Positions 58,871-64,000 of a DNA stretch of 64,000 nt are shown piece after piece. Numbering within the stretch: position 1 is the stretch's first letter; each line of letters starts with the position of its first letter. A program made the translations under genes and the position numbers. The stretch comes from Planctomycetota bacterium (GTDB lineage: Bacteria; Planctomycetota; UBA1135), in contig JASMMA010000002.1 in the NCBI GenBank assembly GCA_030748415.1, forward strand, positions 124,001 to 188,000, read 5' to 3'. Under the pieces are notes generated by a model. It was not told the origin of the DNA. It saw nothing but the letters and a program-made list of their open reading frames with translations, and made no database searches.

Positions 58871-61035
58871 ATCCTTCCGATGAGATTGAAAGGCTTGCCG
58901 AAGAGCTATTTCAAACCTGGCTTGACACAGCGAGAACGGAGGATTGCTCGCCACGTGAGGGGTTTATTGCACAGGCCGCACAAGCAAATTGCCTCGAAGC
59001 TCTCCAGAAGAAATTTTCAGAGTTTGACCAGCTTTGTCGCCAATATTTAGAACCCAACCGTGGGCTAGGTAAAGGTGACACTCTGGGGGACTTTCGGCTC
59101 ATTCGAAGGTTAGGGATGGGCTCTTCCAGCGGTGTTTGGGAGGCTGAACAAATTTCGTTGCAAAGGCGCGTCGCTTTGAAAATCCTGCACCCATTAGTCG
59201 CGATGTCCGAAAAGGCGGAGGATCGCCTTAGAAGGGAAGCAAAAGCGGCAGGCCGTATTAAACACCCAGCCGTTGTTTTGATTTACGGCTTGGGATCTGA
59301 GCAGGGAATAGATTTTCTTGTTTCCGAGCTTGTTGAAAATGGTCAAACATTATCAGATTGGAGCTACGAAAGTGGAGGTAGCAGAGCACTTTCATCTTTA
59401 CAAAACCTGGCCCAGGTTTTCTCTTATATTGCTGAGGCAATGAGCGTCGCTCACAAAGAAGGGGTTCTGCATCGCGATTTAAAGCCGGCAAACATTCTGT
59501 TAACGCCCGATGGTTTTCCAAAAATTGCCGACTTTGGGTTGGCACATTTGTCGGGAGATGAAATTAAAACAGCAAGCCGATTCCAGCAAGGCACCCTTCC
59601 ATACACTCCACCTGAGGTACTGGAGGGCTTTGGTTGGGAGAACACATCCGACATCTATTCCCTTGGGGCAACCCTCTTTGAATGTGTTTTTGGGAAGTAT
59701 GCCTTTCCTGGAGAGAATGCCTTCTGTGTCCAGGGGCGTATTTTATCCGGTCATGTAGAGCTCACAGATTGGGAAAGGAAAGGCGTGCCGAGGGACCTGC
59801 TTGCCATCATCCTTAAGTCTCTGGATCGAGAACCGATGCGGAGGTATCTAACCATGGATGAGTTTCGTCAAGACTTGCGAAACTTTTCAGAAGGGGCTCC
59901 GGTAACGGCGCGCCCTCCTGGGTGGGTTCGAAAAAGTAAAATCCTCCTTCGAAATCATCCGCTTCTTGCTATTTCTTCTTTTTTCCTTTTTCTTGGACTG
60001 GGTGAGGCTATGTACTTGGGTCATAAAAATTATTTGGAGAGAGTAAGGGCCGAAAAAGCAGTTGAGGGGCTTAAAGAGGCCATCCTGAAGACGCAGGGAT
60101 TTGTAGATTTGATTTCGCCTATGGAGGCTACCGATGAGGTGTCCCTCTCTCAAAAGCAATCCCTTCTTCAGCAAAGGGAATTCCTTATATCCTCGGTGGA
60201 TGAAGAGCCTAAGTTTAAAGCCGAAGCTCTGAAGGGAATTGGAAAAGGACTCCTTTTCTTGGAAGAGTTCGAAGAAGCGCGGACAACAATTCAGTTTGCT
60301 TTGGGTGAATTAAATCACATCCAACCCCGAGATATGGAACTGGCTTTAGACTTAGAATTATTGTTAGGGTGGGCGTTAGGGCGATTAGGGCTGGCAAAAG
60401 AGGCGATTCCTTACCTTGAAAAAGTCAGGCTTGTCACCGGTGCCGCGCCACAAAACAAGGATCGGCAGGATTGGGCCACGAACCGTTTGGGTCAGGCCTA
60501 CCTCCAGCTTTGTTCAGCAGAAGACGAAACCACACCCTTGGGCAGAGGATTTGCAATTGACGCAATCGAGGTTCTTGAACCATTGAGTCGAAAGCTACTT
60601 TCAGAGCCAGGCAACAAACCATCCATTTTGCTTGGGTTAACCCAGCTCGACCTTGGCCTTGGATATTCCGCCCTCGGGAGGCTAAAAGAAGGAGAAGAGT
60701 CCTTGCAGAAAGCCCGCACAACTTATTTAACTTTGTATGGACCCAATCACCCAGAGTTAATTTATGTCGGCATTGGCCTAGCCCAGATAGCTTTTCGCCT
60801 AGAGCAGCACAAGAAGGCATTGGCCCACTTAGATGAAGCCCTAAATACTGCTGAGCGAATCCACCCAGCTTTCCATCCGGCTTGGCAAGAAGTGCAGTTT
60901 CATCGGCTTAGAGTGATCGAGATGGTGAGGGGTGTCGCCGCAAGCAAGGAGTTAGCTAGTTGGCTATTGGGGCCATCAGGGGCTCCTTTGTCGCACAAGA
61001 TAAGAACGGAAGTGCAGAGGTATCTTGAAGAATAA
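58867..61035 (+). CDS. transmembrane serine/threonine protein kinase with TPR C-terminal domain
   Basis: The 722-residue protein starts at a TTG overlapping the sigma-factor stop (TTGA), with GAGG just upstream. Residues about 75-340 form a Hanks kinase: glycine loop LGMGSSSGV, Lys105 in VALKIL, HRDLKPAN (202-209), DFG (222-224), and GTLPYTPPEVL in place of the usual APE. A membrane segment is at 364-381. The remaining 340 residues carry TPR-like repeats (GLLFLEEFEEARTTIQFALG, RLGLAKEAIPYLEKVRLV, YSALGRLKEGEESLQKARTT, RLEQHKKALAHLDEALNTA) probably outside the membrane as a sensor or scaffold. It forms a sigma-kinase module. Confidence 0.9.
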   Translation: MNPSDEIERLAEELFQTWLDTARTEDCSPREGFIAQAAQANCLEALQKKFSEFDQLCRQYLEPNRGLGKGDTLGDFRLIRRLGMGSSSGVWEAEQISLQRRVALKILHPLVAMSEKAEDRLRREAKAAGRIKHPAVVLIYGLGSEQGIDFLVSELVENGQTLSDWSYESGGSRALSSLQNLAQVFSYIAEAMSVAHKEGVLHRDLKPANILLTPDGFPKIADFGLAHLSGDEIKTASRFQQGTLPYTPPEVLEGFGWENTSDIYSLGATLFECVFGKYAFPGENAFCVQGRILSGHVELTDWERKGVPRDLLAIILKSLDREPMRRYLTMDEFRQDLRNFSEGAPVTARPPGWVRKSKILLRNHPLLAISSFFLFLGLGEAMYLGHKNYLERVRAEKAVEGLKEAILKTQGFVDLISPMEATDEVSLSQKQSLLQQREFLISSVDEEPKFKAEALKGIGKGLLFLEEFEEARTTIQFALGELNHIQPRDMELALDLELLLGWALGRLGLAKEAIPYLEKVRLVTGAAPQNKDRQDWATNRLGQAYLQLCSAEDETTPLGRGFAIDAIEVLEPLSRKLLSEPGNKPSILLGLTQLDLGLGYSALGRLKEGEESLQKARTTYLTLYGPNHPELIYVGIGLAQIAFRLEQHKKALAHLDEALNTAERIHPAFHPAWQEVQFHRLRVIEMVRGVAASKELASWLLGPSGAPLSHKIRTEVQRYLEE

Positions 61036-61119
61036 TTCTCTTTAGATGTCACGGAAGGTTGGGGTTTCGTTTTACTTATACAGAAGCAACTTTGCTTCAA
61101 GTCCCCTTAGTAAAATAAA

Positions 61120-62124
61120 ATGAAATCAATCGCAAGCATACTTTTTCTCGCCAGTTTCGCCGTAATACTGCCGGCGCAAACAGGCTCCTTTGATTACCCT
61201 GACTTTTCAAGCACGACTCACCTTCAACTGCAAGGTGATGCCGAAGTGACAGGCAATCTATTGAGAATGTCCAAGGACAACCAATCTTACACAAAGTCAG
61301 CCGCATGGGACGACAGAATCCAAAATGTATCTGGTGGATTCACAACCGAATTTGATTTCAGTTTTAGTCGAACTGATGGTTCTGATGGCTTGAGTTTCTA
61401 TTGCCAAAGTGAGGGAATCCCAAGTACAGGAAATGAACACACTCCTCTCGAATCTTTCGGAGTGTTCTTTGACACTTACACCAATAGTTGGAACTCCTCT
61501 GACCATGACTTGGAAGTAAACTGGACGACGGGTGGTGCTGTTACGAATCGGGTTCGAGCAGTCTGCTCTGTGGACTTTGCCGACACCTTGGTGCATCATG
61601 CCAAAATCGAATACAGCAATGGGGAAGTCAAAGTCTTTGTGGACGACATGATGACCCCAGAGTTGACTGTTGCTCTTGACCTTGAAAACTCTATTCAACT
61701 TCAACCAGGCGGCCAAGCATGGCTTGGGTTCCATTCGCCCGGTGGTGGTGCACCCCAGAACTCGGATGTGCATTCATGGAGCTTTCTTTCCCATACAGAA
61801 CCATTTGTTTTGGTCGTTCCTACACTACAAACAGGTAGCTTAGCTCAATTTGAAATGACTGGTGCTCGAGCAAAAGCTAGGGTCCATCTTTGCTACTCCC
61901 TCACGGGGCTTGGAGTGACATCTACCATTCATGGATTTGACATGGGGTTAGCCCAGCCTATCGTGAAGCCTTTGATTGTTCTTGCAAATCATGCAGGCAA
62001 CGCAACAGGTTACCTAATGGTCCCAGCCGCCGCACCTGCTGGACTCCCAATATGGTGGCAGGCTGTTTCCGCGAAAACTGGTGATTACCTATTAAGCGAT
62101 CCAGTTGCAGCAACCATTCAATAG
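61120..62124 (+). CDS. secreted L-type lectin-like protein
   Basis: The 334-residue protein has a signal peptide (MKSIASILFLASFAVILPAQ). Residues about 22-225 resemble an L-type (legume/bacterial) lectin domain: FTTEFDFSFSRTDGSDGLSF, ESFGVFFDTYTNSW, HDLEVNW, HHAKIEYSNGEVKVFVDD and WLGFHSPGGG. The carbohydrate-site Asp (DG) and Asn-type residues are present. From about 230 a module of about 105 residues (LVVPTLQTGSLAQFEMTGAR, LCYSLTGLGVTSTIHGF, LPIWWQAV, ending TIQ) matches the C-terminus of the secreted protein at 44188-45027. It probably binds glycans at the surface. Two hairpins follow the gene. Confidence 0.8.
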   Translation: MKSIASILFLASFAVILPAQTGSFDYPDFSSTTHLQLQGDAEVTGNLLRMSKDNQSYTKSAAWDDRIQNVSGGFTTEFDFSFSRTDGSDGLSFYCQSEGIPSTGNEHTPLESFGVFFDTYTNSWNSSDHDLEVNWTTGGAVTNRVRAVCSVDFADTLVHHAKIEYSNGEVKVFVDDMMTPELTVALDLENSIQLQPGGQAWLGFHSPGGGAPQNSDVHSWSFLSHTEPFVLVVPTLQTGSLAQFEMTGARAKARVHLCYSLTGLGVTSTIHGFDMGLAQPIVKPLIVLANHAGNATGYLMVPAAAPAGLPIWWQAVSAKTGDYLLSDPVAATIQ

Positions 62125-62144
62125 TCTTCCATCTTGTTTTTTTA

Positions 62145-62170
62145 GGCCCTCTTCTTTCCAGAAGAGGGCC
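62145..62170 (+). terminator. hairpin after the lectin-like gene
   Basis: A perfect 11-bp stem (GGCCCTCTTCT at 62145-62155 with its complement at 62160-62170) has a TTCC loop. The downstream tract ATTCTTCATT is only moderately T rich, so termination efficiency is uncertain. It begins 21 bp after the stop codon. Confidence 0.55.
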
Positions 62171-62181
62171 ATTCTTCATTG

Positions 62182-62219
62182 AAGCCAAAAAAGATGTCAC
62201 ACAGTATCTTTTTTGGCTT
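62182..62219 (+). terminator. second hairpin with T-rich right arm
   Basis: A perfect 14-bp stem (AAGCCAAAAAAGAT at 62182-62195 and its complement at 62206-62219) with a 10-nt loop follows the first hairpin by 11 bp. The A/T-rich stem with six consecutive T in the right arm and a short TTGAT after it fits a backup terminator. Confidence 0.45.
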
Positions 62220-62331
62220 TTGATAGGGCATGGTCGCCTTTGAGTCGCAAACCTGCATTTCAGAAGCGCTTACCAACTCCGTTGCTACGGTCGTGGAATA
62301 AAAGGAGCTTATTAATTCTTCGTTGATTTTC

Positions 62332-64000
62332 CTACCCCTCCTTTGCCTCGTACTCTGCCTTGAGGCCTTGAAGTACGGTGGGGTCGGCAAGGGTGGTGGT
62401 GTCGCCGATTGTTTTGCCTTCAGCCATGTCGCGCAGGAGGCGGCGCATGATTTTTCCCGAGCGAGTTTTGGGAAGTTCGGGAGTGAAGTGAACAGCTTCG
62501 GGTCGGGCGAGTCCGCCGATGAGCTTGGCAACATGAGTGCGAATTTCTTCAGCAAGCTCAGGCGATGAGTCGTTGCCGCCTCGGAGAATGACAAAGCCGA
62601 CAGGCGCTTGCCCTTTGAGTTCATGGTTCACCCCAATCACCGCAGCTTCGGCAACCGAAGGATGGTCCACGAGCGCACTTTCAATTTCCATCGTGGACAA
62701 ACGATGGCCAGAAACATTCATGACATCATCCACGCGCCCAAGAACCCAAATGAAAGAATCTTCATCTCGCTTGGCACCGTCGCCAGGGAAGTAGTTGCCT
62801 GGGAACCGCGACCAGTAAGTGGCCTCATATCTTTCCGGGTCGCCCCACAAGCCGCGAAGCATCGAAGGCCAAGGTCGAGTCAAAACTAAGTAGCCGCCGC
62901 CGGGGCCAGGAATCTCCTCTCCGTCTTCGTTGAAAAGTTTGGCCTCAATACCAGGGAATGGAGTTGTTGCCGAACCCGGCACCGTTGTGGTTAAGCCAGG
63001 CAAAGGAGTAATCATGATTCCACCCGTTTCGGTTTGCCACCAGGTATCCACAATCGGGCAGCGCCCGCCGCCAATGTGATGTAAGTACCAAACCCATGCT
63101 TCTGGGTTGATGGGTTCGCCCACGGTTCCGAGTAAACGCAACTTGGATAAATCATGTTTGGCGGGGTGTTCGTCGCCCCATTTCATAAAGGCGCGAATTG
63201 CCGTGGGTGCGGTATAGAAAACGGTCACGCCATATTTTGAACACAACTCCCAGAAACGATCCAAGCCCGGGTGGTTGGGCGCGCCTTCGTACATAACTTG
63301 GCTTACACCGTTTGCCATCGGTCCAAACACGATGTAAGAGTGGCCAGTAATCCAACCGATGTCGGCCGTGCACCAATAAACATCGGTTTCAGGTTTTAAA
63401 TCAAACACTAGGTTCGTGGTAGCAAGCGCACCAGTCATGTAGCCTCCCGTCGTGTGCATGATTCCTTTGGGTTTTCCAGTTGTGCCACTTGTATAAAGAA
63501 TGAACAACAAATCTTCGCTGTCCATGGAAAGCGGCTCGCATTCATCCGATTGGGAATCCACTACGGCAGTCCATTCCACATCGCGAGAGTCCCCTTCCGC
63601 AGAAGTGGTCACGCCTTCACCGCGCCGCCAAACCAAAACATTTTCGATGGAAGGGCATTCGGCAACGGCTTCATCAGATACTACTTTCAGGTCCAAAACT
63701 TTGCCGCGCCGCCATGTGCCATCGGCGGTAATGAGTAGTTTCGCTTCTTGGTCTTGGATGCGGTCCTTCAAGGATGTGGCAGAAAAGCCAGCAAAGACAA
63801 CGGAAAACACAGCCCCAATGCGGGCACAGGCCAAAACGGCCATCGCAAGCTCAGGAACCATAGGCATGTAGAGAGTGACGCGGTCTCCCTTTTCAATGCC
63901 AAGTGATTTGAGACCGTTGGCCACCTTGCATACTCCTTTCAACATGTCGGAGTAGGTCAGCGTTTTTGCATCGCCCGGTTCCCCTTCCCAGTAATAGGCA
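62332..64000 (-). CDS. acs: acetyl-CoA synthetase, start beyond window edge
   Basis: The frame is open to the right edge, so the visible part is about 556 residues of a normal 650. Upstream of the internal Met at 63945, the in-frame residues [18 protein letters not shown] match the acs N-terminal region, so 63945 is not the true start. The adenylate-forming motif [11 protein letters not shown] is at about residue 170 of the visible chain. [42 protein letters not shown] and [13 protein letters not shown] (the acetylatable catalytic Lys) follow. It converts acetate, CoA and ATP to acetyl-CoA. Confidence 0.96.
   Translation of the reverse strand, partial: AYYWEGEPGDAKTLTYSDMLKGVCKVANGLKSLGIEKGDRVTLYMPMVPELAMAVLACARIGAVFSVVFAGFSATSLKDRIQDQEAKLLITADGTWRRGKVLDLKVVSDEAVAECPSIENVLVWRRGEGVTTSAEGDSRDVEWTAVVDSQSDECEPLSMDSEDLLFILYTSGTTGKPKGIMHTTGGYMTGALATTNLVFDLKPETDVYWCTADIGWITGHSYIVFGPMANGVSQVMYEGAPNHPGLDRFWELCSKYGVTVFYTAPTAIRAFMKWGDEHPAKHDLSKLRLLGTVGEPINPEAWVWYLHHIGGGRCPIVDTWWQTETGGIMITPLPGLTTTVPGSATTPFPGIEAKLFNEDGEEIPGPGGGYLVLTRPWPSMLRGLWGDPERYEATYWSRFPGNYFPGDGAKRDEDSFIWVLGRVDDVMNVSGHRLSTMEIESALVDHPSVAEAAVIGVNHELKGQAPVGFVILRGGNDSSPELAEEIRTHVAKLIGGLARPEAVHFTPELPKTRSGKIMRRLLRDMAEGKTIGDTTTLADPTVLQGLKAEYEAKEG

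Larger units (their letters stand above)
62125..62331. other. intergenic region between convergent lectin-like and acs genes
   Basis: This 207-bp gap contains two hairpins (62145-62170 and 62182-62219) and no supportable ORF. From 62220 to 62331 I see no repeat, promoter or conserved feature. Confidence 0.6.

Noticed and set aside
61083-61098. Small palindrome GAAGCAA-CT-TTGCTTC upstream of the lectin-like gene, considered as an operator.
   Set aside because: It has a 7-bp arm and is single copy in the window, with no recognised regulator; it may be chance.
62142-62624. A 160-codon minus-strand frame over the end of acs and the hairpins.
   Set aside because: It is an alternative frame of acs whose translation is Ser/Arg/Lys rich without motif, and it would read through both hairpins.

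Overview
The window looks like chromosomal DNA of a free-living, peptidoglycan-making, Gram-negative-type bacterium, most probably a member of the Planctomycetota (inference). The reasons are two sigma-factor/serine-threonine-kinase gene pairs, many FG-GAP/UnbV (CRTAC1-type) proteins, secreted proteins sharing a C-terminal module ending in a PIW-x-Q-like motif, LptE/BamD-like envelope lipoproteins, and a cdaA-cdaR-glmM gene order. No rRNA, tRNA, phage or transposase gene was seen. Both window edges cut a gene: an AsmA-like protein on the left and acetyl-CoA synthetase on the right.

Region by region. 1-3.8 kb (minus): AsmA-like protein, alanine racemase and an exported unknown. 4.0-4.3 kb (plus): a small protein with a lysine-rich tail and a bacterial histone-fold core, with its own candidate promoter and a clear intrinsic terminator. 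4.35-15.1 kb (minus): ten tightly packed genes, mostly joined by 4-bp start/stop overlaps: CorC-like, RecO, BamD-like TPR lipoprotein, LptE-like, FtsH, FolP, CdaA (c-di-AMP synthase), CdaR/YbbR, GlmM, TsaB. 15.1-22.3 kb (plus): HutI, a CBS-domain protein, a 168-bp inverted-repeat element, then thiolase, cyclophilin-parvulin fusion lipoprotein, cyclophilin, enoyl-CoA hydratase and a second thiolase. 22.3-24.6 kb: methyltransferase, YciI-like protein and a NahK-like sugar kinase.

24.7-39.1 kb (plus) is the most unusual block. Eight genes are packed head to tail: FG-GAP/UnbV protein, 1034-residue TPR + FG-GAP lipoprotein, B12-binding radical SAM enzyme with a C-terminal PqqD-like domain, an overlapping 57-codon ORF, TPR lipoprotein, a second FG-GAP/UnbV lipoprotein, a membrane-anchored five-heme cytochrome, and a third FG-GAP/UnbV protein. 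The layout suggests an exported protein/electron-transfer assembly with a dedicated radical-SAM modification step. The function is unknown and the peptide-modification idea is inference.

39.1-47.3 kb holds leucine-type genes (fused LeuD-LeuC dehydratase and a LeuB-like dehydrogenase) around a lipoprotein and a carbonic-anhydrase-like protein, followed by a sulfotransferase, a secreted protein, a small coiled-coil lipoprotein, a PepSY membrane protein, a second radical SAM enzyme and a methyltransferase. 47.3-51.4 kb has a sigma factor/kinase pair, a secreted beta-propeller protein and two copies of a palindromic REP-like element. One copy supplies the stop codons of both flanking convergent genes. 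51.5-58.1 kb (plus) is a cyanophycin locus: isoaspartyl dipeptidase, cyanophycinase, cyanophycin synthetase and a Mur-ligase-only relative. 58.1-64 kb has a second sigma factor/TPR-kinase pair, a secreted lectin-like protein, two hairpins and acs.

Starts were chosen by eye from ribosome-binding sites, signal peptides and overlaps. All family calls come from motif recognition without database searches.
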